Of a DNA stretch of 38,500 bases, positions 14,620 to 23,245 are shown piece after piece (positions within the stretch are counted from its first letter, which is position 1; the number at the start of each line of letters is the position of its first letter). Origin of the DNA: Acidobacteriota bacterium. GTDB lineage: Bacteria > Acidobacteriota > Vicinamibacteria > Vicinamibacterales > UBA2999. The notes below the pieces were generated by a model, which saw only the letters and a list, made by a program, of their open reading frames with translations, searched no databases and was not told where the DNA came from. The translations under genes and the position numbers were made by a program. The DNA is taken from positions 1 to 38,500 of the forward strand of contig JACPTI010000092.1 of NCBI GenBank assembly GCA_016192845.1, in the 5' to 3' direction.

Positions 14620-15741
14620 ATGCCGATGCAATATGCGCTGCTCGTCCTCCTGCTGGCCGCCGCTGCCGGGAGCGGGGTCCCCAACGCGCGGATTTTGCGC
14701 GTTGGGGTGCAGATGGCGCAGACCGCCTCCAGCGGTCCGCTGCCCCGCGACATCCATCCCGATTCACGCAACCGGCTGCCGCTCCCGAAGCCCGGCGTGG
14801 AGGGCGTCGCGGCGATCCGGCTGCACGCCTCCGGCGTCGACGTCCGGTGGTCGTCACCGCTCGGGCGCAATCTCACGGAGCTGGCGATTCTCACCGCCGC
14901 GCGCGCGCACGACCAGCCGTACGAGTGGTCGCTGCACGAGATGGAAGCGCTGGCGGTCAGCCTCGACCCGAAGACCATCGATGTGGTCCGGCACAACCGG
15001 CCGCTCGCGGGGGTGCCGGAAAAGGCGGCCGTCATCGTCGCGATGGGACGCGAGATTTTTGGCAGACACGCGCTCGGCGCCGACACCTACGCGCGCGCCC
15101 TGAAGGTCCTCGGCACGAGCAACCTGGTCGACGTCGTGATCCTGATGGGCAACTACGCGGCGACGGCGACGCGCCTGACCGCGTTCAATCAGCAGATGCC
15201 GCCCGGCTGGAAGCAGCTGCTGCCGCTCCCCTTCACGCCGCCCGACGACATCCATCCGGACACGCGCAGCCGGCTGCCGTATCTCAAGGCGCAGGCGGGC
15301 GCGACGCCCGGGCCGCTGTATAGCCGCGGCCTCGCGCCGGAAGGCACCGGTCCTGGCCTGATCAATCGTCACGGCTCGGGCATGAAGCTGCTGGAGGCGG
15401 GTGTGGGACGCCGGACGATGGCGCTGGCGGTGCTGGTGACGTCGCACGAGCATCACCAGCCCTATCACTGGGCGCGCAGCGCGGCGGCGGCGCAGGGCGA
15501 CGGCGTCGAACCGGCGGTGATCGACGCCGTGCGCCAGGACCGGCCGCTCACGGGCCTCGATGAGAAGGATGCGGCGGTCGTGCAGTTCGCGCGCGAGCTG
15601 TTCCGGCGCCACACGGTCGCGCCGGCGACCTACCAGCGCGCGCTGAAGATCTTCGGCGAGCGCAACCTCGTCGACCTCGTGGACCTGATGGCGCGGACGG
15701 TCAACGACCTCACGCTGCTGACCGCGTTCGATCAACGGTAA
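14620..15741 (+). CDS. Exported protein with two carboxymuconolactone-decarboxylase-fold domains
   Basis: A 373-residue protein with a hydrophobic signal segment (MPMQYALLVLLLAAAAG) and two related domains, about residues 60-190 and 225-370. The repeats align at DIHPDSRNRLP / DIHPDTRSRLP, at LAILTAARAHDQPYEWS / LAVLVTSHEHHQPYHWA, and at TYARALKVLGTSNLVDVV / TYQRALKIFGERNLVDLV. This pattern is the CMD/AhpD-like helical fold. The CxxC of AhpD peroxidases is absent, so a redox role through cysteines is unlikely; ring-fission lactone or other small-molecule chemistry is possible. It is divergent from the cytochrome/ThDP pair. A palindrome (14679-14707) is inserted in frame after the signal segment and encodes about GVPNARILRVGV. 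The ATG at 14620 has only a weak ribosome binding site. Confidence 0.8.
   Translation: MPMQYALLVLLLAAAAGSGVPNARILRVGVQMAQTASSGPLPRDIHPDSRNRLPLPKPGVEGVAAIRLHASGVDVRWSSPLGRNLTELAILTAARAHDQPYEWSLHEMEALAVSLDPKTIDVVRHNRPLAGVPEKAAVIVAMGREIFGRHALGADTYARALKVLGTSNLVDVVILMGNYAATATRLTAFNQQMPPGWKQLLPLPFTPPDDIHPDTRSRLPYLKAQAGATPGPLYSRGLAPEGTGPGLINRHGSGMKLLEAGVGRRTMALAVLVTSHEHHQPYHWARSAAAAQGDGVEPAVIDAVRQDRPLTGLDEKDAAVVQFARELFRRHTVAPATYQRALKIFGERNLVDLVDLMARTVNDLTLLTAFDQR
14674..14708. repeat. GGGGTCCCC-type palindrome inside the CMD-fold gene
   Basis: GGGGT, then a perfect 11-bp pair CCCCAACGCGC (14679-14689) / GCGCGTTGGGG (14697-14707) with a 7-nt loop, then T. It is read through in frame just after the signal segment. 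Intact relatives lie at 33895, 35282 and 36733. Confidence 0.9.
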
Positions 15742-15745
15742 GCTC

Positions 15746-15809
15746 CGGCTTTGGGCTTTGGGCTGCGGGCTGTGGCCTCAGGCCAGAAGCCCGAAGCCCG
15801 TCAGCCCGC
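15746..15809. repeat. Inverted heptad array 4 (GGCTTTG / GAAGCCC)
   Basis: GGCTTTG, GGCTTTG, GGCTGCG and GGCTGTG at 7-bp steps, then the inverse side GCCAGAA, GCCCGAA and GCCCGTC. The halves pair imperfectly. It begins 4 nt after the stop of the CMD-fold gene. The words resemble those of array 2 but are not copied in the same order. Confidence 0.8.
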
Positions 15810-15893
15810 CTTCTTCTTCCAGTACCGCGCCAGCGCGAGCCAGAGGAGGTCCGGCAGCGCCGACGCGACGTACGCGGCGATTTGGGTCTGGAG
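15801..15893 (-). pseudogene. Possible C-terminal remnant of a lost gene
   Basis: On the minus strand about 30 codons (LQTQIAAYVASALPDLLWLA then LARYWKKKAG, stop) read like the end of a real membrane-helix protein. Upstream sequence in the same frame does not look coding and includes the operator and GntR promoter. Probably a leftover of a deleted gene, or chance. Confidence 0.2.
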
Positions 15894-16012
15894 ATGCGGC
15901 GGGGCAGCTCGGGCCGTGCAAAGCGCCGCATCTTCTCTCCGTCCGACCCCGGCCCGGCGATTCGTACCCTCACCCCGACCATGGTCCTCAAAAGTCGATG
16001 AGCGGACACGGC

Positions 16013-16027
16013 TTGGATCCAGGATCC
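16013..16027 (+). promoter_or_regulatory. VanR-like operator, copy a
   Basis: TTGGATCCAGGATCC lies 84 bp before the start of the GntR-family gene. The core TTGGATCCA is the type of palindrome bound by VanR of the same GntR/FCD family (known for Caulobacter VanR, ATTGGATCCAAT). Five related copies are in the neighbourhood. The position suggests autoregulation. Confidence 0.6.
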
Positions 16028-16096
16028 TTTTCAAGGACCCTCCAAACGCGCCGTCAAGGGCACGGCGATACGGCCTTCCCGGCGAGGGATTCGGGA

Positions 16097-16110
16097 TAGA
16101 ATGTAACTAA
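16097..16110 (+). promoter_or_regulatory. -10 element placed for a leaderless gntR transcript
   Basis: TAGAAT (16097-16102) ends 8 nt before the ATG at 16111, so transcription would start at or within a base or two of the start codon. No Shine-Dalgarno is present. The -35 is poor (CTTCCC-like). Confidence 0.4.
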
Positions 16111-16827
16111 ATGCGGCGGCTCAGGCGGACACCCACGGAAAATCTGGCGACTACCCAACTCCGGAACGCCATCTTGTCGGGATCACTACCTCCCGGCGCG
16201 CGATTGAGGCAGGTGGATCTCGCCACCCGCTTCGGCGTCTCACGCATGCCAGTGCGTCAGGCTCTGCTGGCTCTCGAGCAAGAAGGATTGGTGAAGATCG
16301 ATGCCTGGCGGGGATCGATTGTTGCGCCCTTGGACGCAGACACCATTCGTGACATGTACGCCGTCCGGGCCATTCTCGAGCGACTCGTGGCCAAGACGCT
16401 GGCCGAGCGCAAGACCCTGGACATAACGGCGCTCCGGAAGGTCATCGTCGCCGGGCGGCGAGCAACGGCACAGGGCGATTATTCGCGCCTGATCGACTTG
16501 GACGTCAAGTTCCACACGCAGCTCTACGAGGCGTTCGGCAACCGAGCCTTGCTCGAAATCATGCACGGAGTCTGGACGCACATCCGGCGCATTATGGCCA
16601 TGATGCTCAGGCTCGTCGAGTACCGCAGCCGGCTTTGGGACGAGCACGACGCAATCCTCAGTGCCATTGAGGCGGGCGATCCCGATCGAGCAGGCGCTCT
16701 GGCAGAGGGACATATCAACAACGTCGCCGCGATCGTCATTCGGCACCTTGGGTCGCTCGTGGAACAGAACGCAAGCGAAACTAGCGTCCCGTCCCGTGGC
16801 CTCAAGAGGCCGGTTGCTCAAATGTAG
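16111..16827 (+). CDS. GntR-family regulator with FCD effector domain
   Basis: A 238-residue transcription factor. A winged HTH occupies residues of about 10-75: TTQLRNAILSGSLPPGARLR, then DLATRFGVSRMPVRQALLALEQEGL, a textbook GntR helix set. The FCD ligand domain follows (about 85-220), with helices carrying likely metal/ligand residues (DLDVKFHTQLYEAFGNRALLEI and a later H near IMAMMLRLVEYRSRLWDEH). FCD regulators such as VanR, LldR and UxuR sense carboxylic acids and usually repress catabolic genes. The next gene is an alpha-hydroxy-acid dehydrogenase. Six VanR-like operators surround the gene, so it is probably the local repressor. The start at 16111 follows the -10 closely and would be translated as a leaderless message. 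Confidence 0.92.
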   Translation: MRRLRRTPTENLATTQLRNAILSGSLPPGARLRQVDLATRFGVSRMPVRQALLALEQEGLVKIDAWRGSIVAPLDADTIRDMYAVRAILERLVAKTLAERKTLDITALRKVIVAGRRATAQGDYSRLIDLDVKFHTQLYEAFGNRALLEIMHGVWTHIRRIMAMMLRLVEYRSRLWDEHDAILSAIEAGDPDRAGALAEGHINNVAAIVIRHLGSLVEQNASETSVPSRGLKRPVAQM

Positions 16828-17008
16828 CTGCCGGACACCGTCCTCAGGCGCTGACCTATCTCGCCATCGACGCGCGTTCCTCCACCAGCGCGAGGCATCA
16901 AGTTCACAGTCGGATCTTCCGCTTCATGGGCAAACTGGTCGGCTCCTCTCCCCTGAACATGGGCGTGGCCCGCAGCCGTCCGTTCGTGCCGCCGACTGTC
17001 CGCGGACG

Positions 17009-17060
17009 TTGACAGCCGTCCCGTGGGCCATTAGACTCGGGGCCTGGATACTGGATCCAA
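17009..17060 (+). promoter_or_regulatory. Promoter with VanR-like operator before the FMN dehydrogenase
   Basis: TTGACA (17009-17014), 17-nt spacer, TAGACT (17032-17037), then the operator TGGATACTGGATCCAA (17045-17060, inverse orientation) just downstream of the expected start site. A bound repressor would block the initial transcribed region. The rest of 16828-17132 shows no gene. Confidence 0.65.
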
Positions 17061-17132
17061 CGGATCAGACGCGGCGGTCGTGCGGGCCATTGCAGCGCGC
17101 GGACTAGTGCCAACGCGCAGTGAGTGGCACCG

Positions 17133-18335
17133 ATGACCAGCCTCGCGCCTCCGCGCGTTGTCACGATCGCCGATCTGCGGCGCCTGGCTGAGCGGCGCCT
17201 CCCGCGCGTCGTGTTCGACTACATCGACGGTGGCGCCGAAGCGGAGGTCACGCTCGGGGAAAATTGCCGCGCGTTCGATCTGGTGACGTTCAGGCCGCGG
17301 CACGCCGTCGCCGTACCGGCTCCGGACCTGAAGGCGACGGTGCTGGGCACCCCACTGGCGCTCCCGTTCCTGCTTGCGCCTGTCGGCAGCAGCCGTCTGT
17401 TCTATCCGCGCGGCGAAGAGGCCGCAGCCGCGGCGGGGGGGGCCGCAGGAACCGCCTACATCCTTTCCTCGCTCTCCGGCTGCGCACTCGAAGACGTGAA
17501 GCGGGCGACGCGGGGGCCTGCGTGGTACCAGCTCTATCTGGTCGGCGGGCGTGATGCGGCCCGCGCGGCGATCGCACGCGCCAGGGCAGCCGGCTTTTCG
17601 GCCCTGGTCGTCACGATCGATACGCCGGTTGCCGGGCTACGCGAGCGCGATGTAAGGAACGGGGCCAGAGAGCTCGCGAAGGGTGGCGTCGCAATGATGC
17701 CCCATCTCCGGCAGCTCCTTGCGCGTCCGCGCTGGCTCATCGACTTCCTGCGCGACGGCGGACTGATGAGCTTTCCAAACATCATACCCGGGGGCGGAAA
17801 CGGACCGCTTCCCTACCTCGAGGTGACGACGGCGCTCGAGCAGACGACCGTGACATGGGACGACCTTGGCTGGATTCGGCAGGCGTGGGACGGCCCGCTC
17901 GTCGTCAAAGGGGCGCTGACGGCCTGCGACGCGAGGCGGGCAGTAGATGAGGGCGCCGAAGCCGTCGTCGTCTCGAACCACGGCGGCCGGCAACTCGACG
18001 GCGTGTCGGCCACGCTGCGAGCGCTGCCGGAAGTGGTCGGCGCGGTCGACGGCCGCGCCGAGGTGTTGATGGACGGCGGCATCCGCCGCGGCAGCGATGT
18101 CATCAAAGCCCTGTGCCTCGGCGCACGCGCGGTGCTGATCGGACGTGCCTATGCCTATGGCCTGGGAGCTGCCGGCGGACCGGGCGTTGCGCGGGCCATC
18201 GAGATCCTCCGTGGCGACATCGTTCGCACGTTGAAGCTGCTTGGGTGTCCCTCGGTTGCGGCGCTCGACACCTCCTACGTCGACGTCCCAGCAGAATGGA
18301 GCCGACCTGAGGGCCGACTCCTGCATTCGTTGTAG
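17133..18335 (+). CDS. FMN-dependent alpha-hydroxy-acid dehydrogenase/oxidase
   Basis: A 400-residue TIM-barrel flavoprotein of the lactate dehydrogenase (LldD) / mandelate dehydrogenase / glycolate oxidase family, converting an L- or S-alpha-hydroxy acid to the keto acid. Visible landmarks: FDYIDGGAEAEVTLGEN, PFLLAPVGSSRLFYPRGEEA, the active-site Tyr in AWYQLYL, VVKGALTACDAR with the FMN Lys, the catalytic His in VSNHGGRQLDG and the FMN phosphate site DGGIRRGSDVIKAL. No signal peptide; peripheral membrane attachment as in LldD cannot be judged. ATG at 17133 preferred; GTG at 17124 would add three residues. The promoter carries a VanR-like operator, so it is probably controlled by the adjacent GntR regulator. 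Whether the substrate is lactate, mandelate or another hydroxy acid is unknown. Confidence 0.92.
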   Translation: MTSLAPPRVVTIADLRRLAERRLPRVVFDYIDGGAEAEVTLGENCRAFDLVTFRPRHAVAVPAPDLKATVLGTPLALPFLLAPVGSSRLFYPRGEEAAAAAGGAAGTAYILSSLSGCALEDVKRATRGPAWYQLYLVGGRDAARAAIARARAAGFSALVVTIDTPVAGLRERDVRNGARELAKGGVAMMPHLRQLLARPRWLIDFLRDGGLMSFPNIIPGGGNGPLPYLEVTTALEQTTVTWDDLGWIRQAWDGPLVVKGALTACDARRAVDEGAEAVVVSNHGGRQLDGVSATLRALPEVVGAVDGRAEVLMDGGIRRGSDVIKALCLGARAVLIGRAYAYGLGAAGGPGVARAIEILRGDIVRTLKLLGCPSVAALDTSYVDVPAEWSRPEGRLLHSL

Positions 18336-18366
18336 GAGCCGTCTGTACTTGTAAGAGCCGAACCGC

Positions 18367-19242
18367 TTACTTCGCGCCCGTCTTTCCGTCCCTGCCGAGG
18401 CGCGTAAAGTCGAAGTTGATGTTCCCCTCGTGGCACGCATGCTCGATGAACTCATAGTCCGATTCCTGTGGAATGAGGTCGATCCTCATCTTCCAGGGTC
18501 TCGTGTACACGATCGGATCTTGAATTGTTACCTCGTACACAAGGGAATCGGACGTGACGCGGGTCCATCGCTCCACAACCGTGTACTGATCACTGTGGAA
18601 ATCCCCCGCGACGTCGAGCCAATTGCGTCCATTGTTGTTCTTCACTTCGACTACGAGCGTGTTGCCTTCCCAGCGTCCCCGGGAATCGCCCATGAACAAC
18701 ATGATCTCATTCGGGAGATGTGGCCGACCGTCGAGCGGGATCACCCGGTAGACATGCGCAAACTCCGACACCATCACGACGTGCCCGGGATATTGGAAGA
18801 TCTGAAACGGGAACTGGTACGCCATCCGTGGAGGGCCGCCCGGAACGCAGAACGCCTGAGGGTCCATTTCCTGGAGATGCTTTGGAGCGAACGCCGCCTG
18901 GTAAAGCTGTTGCCGTTTCTCACGCGCCCACGGCTGGTATGGGATTTTCCCATCAGCAGGGTCCACGATGAGTGGCTTGAAGGTCTTCTTAAAAGCCTCA
19001 CCGCGACCGGGATACGCTACATCAGGCGCGGGGTCTTGGATGTCGTAGGAATACACCGTAAGGCCGGGGGTGATACGCCAGATTCCCTGCAGGTCCGGCT
19101 GGCCGTCGCGCGTTTTCGCAAGCCACGGACCCGGAGACTGCGCTCGGGACTGTGCGACGACTGTCGCTGGAAGGAACGTGAGCACTGCCGTCGTCACGAG
19201 CAGCATCACCACGATCCCCACGTATGCTCTGGAAGTTCGCAT
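18367..19242 (-). CDS. Secreted PDLQGIW-family protein, function unknown
   Basis: A 291-residue protein with a signal peptide (SRAYVGIVVMLLVTTAVLTF, cleavage near VVAQS). The mature part opens with the family mark GQPDLQGIW and closes with HACHEGNINF; a central FPFQIFQYPGH...EFAHVYRVIPLDGRPH and MGDSRGRWEGNTLVVE make a beta-rich domain. A paralogue precedes it in the operon and a broken one lies at 36924-37368. The family is common in Acidobacteriota next to Oar-like receptors; its activity is not known to me. ATG at 19242 follows GAGG by 11 nt; a GTG four codons upstream is an alternative. It is the last gene of the TonB-receptor operon. Confidence 0.75.
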   Translation of the reverse strand: MRTSRAYVGIVVMLLVTTAVLTFLPATVVAQSRAQSPGPWLAKTRDGQPDLQGIWRITPGLTVYSYDIQDPAPDVAYPGRGEAFKKTFKPLIVDPADGKIPYQPWAREKRQQLYQAAFAPKHLQEMDPQAFCVPGGPPRMAYQFPFQIFQYPGHVVMVSEFAHVYRVIPLDGRPHLPNEIMLFMGDSRGRWEGNTLVVEVKNNNGRNWLDVAGDFHSDQYTVVERWTRVTSDSLVYEVTIQDPIVYTRPWKMRIDLIPQESDYEFIEHACHEGNINFDFTRLGRDGKTGAK

Positions 19243-19314
19243 GGGCCCATTCACCTCACTCGGTTGTCTCACTTCAGGTATCGACACCGGCACGGCACGA
19301 GAACGCACGGTCCG

Positions 19315-20088
19315 TCAGTTTGACCGCGCGGGAGCGGTTGGCGGTTCGAAGCCAGGGAATGAATAGCATTCGTATTCGAGCAGCTGGAGATTCGGCTCCC
19401 TTCGCCTATAGAGTGGCATCGAGATCGTCCATGGCCGCGTGAAGACTTTCGGATCCTCGATCCGGGCTTCGTACATGATGAGGTTGGGTTCCGTCTTCGT
19501 ATAGCGCTCCACGACTCGAAGCGCCTCACTGTGGAAGTTCCCAGCCCGGTCAAACCAGGTTGCGTCGTTGAAATTACGGGTCTCAACGACGAGTGAGTTT
19601 CCTTCGTATCGCCCTCGGGACTCACCCATCCAGAACTCAGCGCCGTCAAACGCGAAGGGCTTTCCGGTTGTCGGGATCGTGCGGACCGTGTGAGCGTATT
19701 CATAGAGCATCAGCACCTGGCTCTCGCTCTGGAAAATCTGAAATGGAAATCCCATGTACGTGGCCCGCGGCACGCCGGGCAGGTAACATTTCGACACCGG
19801 GTCTTCCGTCTCCCGGCGCTGGAGGTTCTCCTGCCGCTTCGCTGCAGCCCAGGGCTGGTACGGGATCAGACCCCCTTCCACGACGCTCATGCCTGGCGGG
19901 ATCCCCGGCCGGCCTTCATGCGGCTCGAGGTTCCATTCTGCCGTGTTGAGCGCCTGCCAAATCCCCTGCAAGTCCGGACGACCGTTGGACAGCTGCGCGC
20001 CACCGGACGTTTGCGCCTTCAGTCCCGTCAAGGCGACGAAGCCCACCAGCCCCACAACCGTTACTGCACCCCGAATCCCGATTCCCAC
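19315..20088 (-). CDS. Secreted PDLQGIW-family protein, paralogue
   Basis: A 257-residue protein with an N-terminal signal (GIRGAVTVVGLVGFVALTGL, cleavage near KAQTS). It shares with the next gene GRPDLQGIW, IPYQPWAAAKRQ, FPFQIFQSESQVLMLYEYAHTVRTIP, WMGESRGRYEGNSLVVET, WFDRAGNFHSEALRVVERYT and FTRPWTISMPL. The C-terminal Cys (YECYSFPGF) aligns with the Cys of CHEGN in its relatives, but the rest of that motif is changed. GTG start at 20088 with GGAGG 6 nt upstream; it begins 22 bp after the TonB receptor stop. Function unknown; probably periplasmic, perhaps handling the molecule taken up by the receptor. Confidence 0.75.
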   Translation of the reverse strand: MGIGIRGAVTVVGLVGFVALTGLKAQTSGGAQLSNGRPDLQGIWQALNTAEWNLEPHEGRPGIPPGMSVVEGGLIPYQPWAAAKRQENLQRRETEDPVSKCYLPGVPRATYMGFPFQIFQSESQVLMLYEYAHTVRTIPTTGKPFAFDGAEFWMGESRGRYEGNSLVVETRNFNDATWFDRAGNFHSEALRVVERYTKTEPNLIMYEARIEDPKVFTRPWTISMPLYRRREPNLQLLEYECYSFPGFEPPTAPARSN

Positions 20089-20110
20089 TCTGCGCCTCCG
20101 CTCGTCAAGG

Positions 20111-22981
20111 TCAGAACGTCATGCGGAATCCGAGCTGAAGCATCCGCTCTCTGAACGCCACGTTGTCGTTGCCTTCCGGCTTGCCGTAGTTGCGATTGGT
20201 TTCCACGCCAACCCAGGAACCGAAGTTCGCGTGGTTGAACACGTTGTACACCTCGAAAATACCGTCAATCGCTGCGCGGCCCGGAAGGGCAAACCGACGC
20301 TGGACGCGCAGGTCCACCCGGTGGATCGGTTTTCCAACCAGTGCATTGCGCGGCACGATCGTGCCGTCCGGTCGCAAGCGCCCCCCCGTGGTGCCGGTGT
20401 TCCGCAGGTCGGCGCCGTAGGTGGTGGCGAATCGCTGTCCCGAGCCGAAGAAGTACAAGCCGCTGAGCTGCAAACCGTAGCCAGCCTCCCACACGCCGTT
20501 GACCACCGCCCGGTGGCGCTGATCCGTCGCGGCCAACGTGTATTCCTCGCCGACATCCTGCGCGAGCGGGAACGTCGCCGCGGGCGTGGTCTCCAATAGC
20601 AGCGGGGGAAGGGTGCTGTCCCAGAGCCCGGACAGGGTGTAGGTCGCCGACGCCTGCCACCGGTTGCTCATGCGCTTCGTGAGCGCCGTCTGCAGCGAGT
20701 GCAGATTCGACCGCGCTTCCGAAAAGTCCATGATCACCTGGCCAAAATTCGGATACGGCCGCCGGGAGATATCCGTGAACGGATAGTTCGCCCCGGTGGC
20801 GGGGTTGTAGCGCAAATTGAGGTTCTCGTTGGCGACCTCGTGCCGGCCACCGTTATACGCGTAATCGGCTTCGACCGCCATCGTCTCGCCCAGCTGGCGC
20901 TGCACGCCGATCGACGCCTGATAGCTGTACGGCACCTCGAAGTGCGGGTTGATCAACTGGCTGTTGATCGAGCGCCGCAGGCAGCCCGGCACATTTGCCG
21001 TCGAGCAGTACCGCTGCTCGACCTGCTCCTTCGTCGGCTGCGGGCCGTTGTAGGGATTGATCGGGAAGTCCGGCCGGCCATCGTTCAGTACCTCGGCCTG
21101 TGCCTGCTGCGCCCACGCGGTGATCCAGTGATGCTGCTGGTTGGCGATGTCGGCGTAGTAGGTGCCGGCTCCACCGCGCAACACCGTCCGATCGTCGAGG
21201 CTGAACGCAAAGCCGATTCTCGGCTGGATGTTGTTCTTGTCCGCGGACCGATCCGCCGGCACAAACGGCAGCAGCTCCACGCCTTCGCCCAGCGCCCCGA
21301 GCAGCAGATCGTACCGGACGCCAAGATTCAACGTGAAGCGCCGTGTGATCTGCCAGTCATCCTGCAGCCAGAAGGCCCAGACGTCCCGCGGGCTGATGAT
21401 GTTCATGTCACCCACGCTCTGCCGGAACAGCCGCGTAATCGGCGCCAGCGCCGCGATGTTCCACGTCGTCGCATCGTTCCACACCGGAAACAACTCCGGA
21501 AGATTGGCCGGTGACGGCCCGCCCGTAGCATCGATCTGCCCGTTACAGAAATTGCACCAATACAACGTGTTGTAGTGGTACAGGTACTCGCCGCCGGTCT
21601 TTACCGTGTGATTCCCCCGCGCCGTAAACGTCAACGTGAGGTCGTCGCGGAACGAGTAGTACTCCTGGGTGTTGTACTGCGGGTTGTTCGTCCGCGTGCC
21701 GATGTTGTAGCCGCGCAGCACGATGAGCGGATAGCCAATCCCCGGCTGGAACGTATCGAGCGAATTCGGATTCTTTACGGAGCTTCTGAGATTGAAGTAG
21801 ATGTTGTTGTATCCCGCCTTGACCTCATTGACGGCCCTATTGCCGAAGACGCGTGTCAGCGTGACGAGCAGCGTGTCGTTGTTCTGGGTGCTGGCGATCT
21901 GAATCGACGGATGGAACGTGGCGCCGCCGGTGTAGCTGGGATGGAACGGGTTCAGACTGCGCCAGAGGGCGTACCGCGCCATCAAGCGCGTCTGCCCGGA
22001 GAACTGCGCGTCAAACCGCGTCGTGGCCAGATGCTGCCGCCGCGTGTCGGTGAACGTCAGGTTGAACTCCGGATAGGGGCCGTTGTACGTCGGCGAAAAC
22101 GGCTCTCGCTCGTATTCGTAGTTGCCGAAGAAGTGGATCCGATCGCGCCGGATCGGGCCGCCGAACGTGCCGCTCAATTGCTGGTCCGAGTACGGTTGCA
22201 CGTCGCCCGTGATGTGGTTGGCCGCATTGAATGCATCGTCCCGAAAGTACCCCGAAAAGCTGCCCGCGGGCGTATTGGTCCCCGACTTCGTGATGGCGTT
22301 CACCTGCACACCGGACGACCGCCCCTGCGTGGCGTCGAACCGGTTGGCGATGAACTCGAACTCCGCAATCGCGTCGCGGCTGTAACGGGCATTAACGTTG
22401 CCATAGGTGAGGATCTGCGTCACCTGCTGACCGTCGACGTTGACGTGATACGCACCGCGGGAACGATCGACAGGCGTCTGGGTCACCGAGTTTGCCCGGT
22501 TTCCAGCGGCCAGCAACACCAGGTCCGTCCAGTTGCGGCCGTTGACCGGCAGTTCGGAGAGCTGCCGCGGATCGACGTTGCCGCCCAGAGACGACTCGGT
22601 TGTGTTGATGAGCGGGGCCTCCGCGGTGACCGTTACCGTCTCCTGCACGGCCGCGGGCACCAGTTCCAAGTTCAGGGCCACCTGCTGGCCAACGAGTAGC
22701 TCCACGCCCCTTCGCGTGACCGTGGCAAACCCGGACAACTCGACGGTGATGGTGTACCTGCCGACGCGCATCGGAATTCGATAGGCGCCCGTCTCGTCAG
22801 TGACCGCGAAAAACGTATTGCCGGTGGCTTCGTTCGTCGCGGTGACGGTCACGCCCGGCAGAACGCCGCCCGAACTGTCGGTGACTCGGCCGCTCATGGC
22901 GGCCTCTTGTGCATCCGCCGTCGTCGTGACAGCGACGACGCAGATAGCCGTGAGTATCCTGTTGAGAGCGTATCTCGTCAT
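20111..22981 (-). CDS. Oar-like TonB-dependent outer-membrane protein
   Basis: A 956-residue outer-membrane protein. After the signal peptide (to about TADAQ) comes a carboxypeptidase-regulatory-like beta-sandwich (residues about 27-110, MSGRVTDSSGGVLPGVTVTA). A plug-like domain follows (about 125-240, ESSLGGNVDPRQLSELPVNG), then a long beta-barrel ending in the aromatic residue of LGFRMTF, as expected for BAM-inserted proteins. This architecture is typical of acidobacterial Oar-like receptors, thought to import or bind large substrates. An AGGAG site lies just before the ATG at 22981; the frame extends 24 codons further but across the operator. It is the first gene of an operon with the two PDLQGIW proteins. 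Its promoter (23064-23093) has a VanR-like operator in the leader. Confidence 0.93.
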   Translation of the reverse strand: MTRYALNRILTAICVVAVTTTADAQEAAMSGRVTDSSGGVLPGVTVTATNEATGNTFFAVTDETGAYRIPMRVGRYTITVELSGFATVTRRGVELLVGQQVALNLELVPAAVQETVTVTAEAPLINTTESSLGGNVDPRQLSELPVNGRNWTDLVLLAAGNRANSVTQTPVDRSRGAYHVNVDGQQVTQILTYGNVNARYSRDAIAEFEFIANRFDATQGRSSGVQVNAITKSGTNTPAGSFSGYFRDDAFNAANHITGDVQPYSDQQLSGTFGGPIRRDRIHFFGNYEYEREPFSPTYNGPYPEFNLTFTDTRRQHLATTRFDAQFSGQTRLMARYALWRSLNPFHPSYTGGATFHPSIQIASTQNNDTLLVTLTRVFGNRAVNEVKAGYNNIYFNLRSSVKNPNSLDTFQPGIGYPLIVLRGYNIGTRTNNPQYNTQEYYSFRDDLTLTFTARGNHTVKTGGEYLYHYNTLYWCNFCNGQIDATGGPSPANLPELFPVWNDATTWNIAALAPITRLFRQSVGDMNIISPRDVWAFWLQDDWQITRRFTLNLGVRYDLLLGALGEGVELLPFVPADRSADKNNIQPRIGFAFSLDDRTVLRGGAGTYYADIANQQHHWITAWAQQAQAEVLNDGRPDFPINPYNGPQPTKEQVEQRYCSTANVPGCLRRSINSQLINPHFEVPYSYQASIGVQRQLGETMAVEADYAYNGGRHEVANENLNLRYNPATGANYPFTDISRRPYPNFGQVIMDFSEARSNLHSLQTALTKRMSNRWQASATYTLSGLWDSTLPPLLLETTPAATFPLAQDVGEEYTLAATDQRHRAVVNGVWEAGYGLQLSGLYFFGSGQRFATTYGADLRNTGTTGGRLRPDGTIVPRNALVGKPIHRVDLRVQRRFALPGRAAIDGIFEVYNVFNHANFGSWVGVETNRNYGKPEGNDNVAFRERMLQLGFRMTF

Positions 22982-23035
22982 TGCTCCTCGCTCCTCCTGC
23001 GCGTGCGGCTGACGGGCGACAGGCGCGGGGTTGAG

Positions 23036-23093
23036 TGGATCCAGAATCCACAACTTCGCCGGGAGGCTACACCGAGGAGACTCTGGGCGTCAA
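23036..23093 (-). promoter_or_regulatory. Promoter and VanR-like operator (copy c) of the TonB-receptor operon
   Basis: Minus strand: TTGACG (23088-23093), 18-nt spacer, TAGCCT (23064-23069), then the operator TGGATTCTGGATCCA (23036-23050) about 10 bp past the expected start site and 55 bp before the ATG. The whole segment is repeated with roughly three-quarters identity at 23451-23509. Confidence 0.65.
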
Positions 23094-23245
23094 GTATCCG
23101 TATCGCGCCAAGATAAAGGTTCCCGAGCGGGGCATGGTCGCGCCAGAAATCGGGTTACCCGCGAAAAGACGAGGACAACGGAGACACCCGGTGGGACCCC
23201 GGCGAGCGCCCTCTATGCGGTCAACCCTATCGTCGGTCGGGCCGA

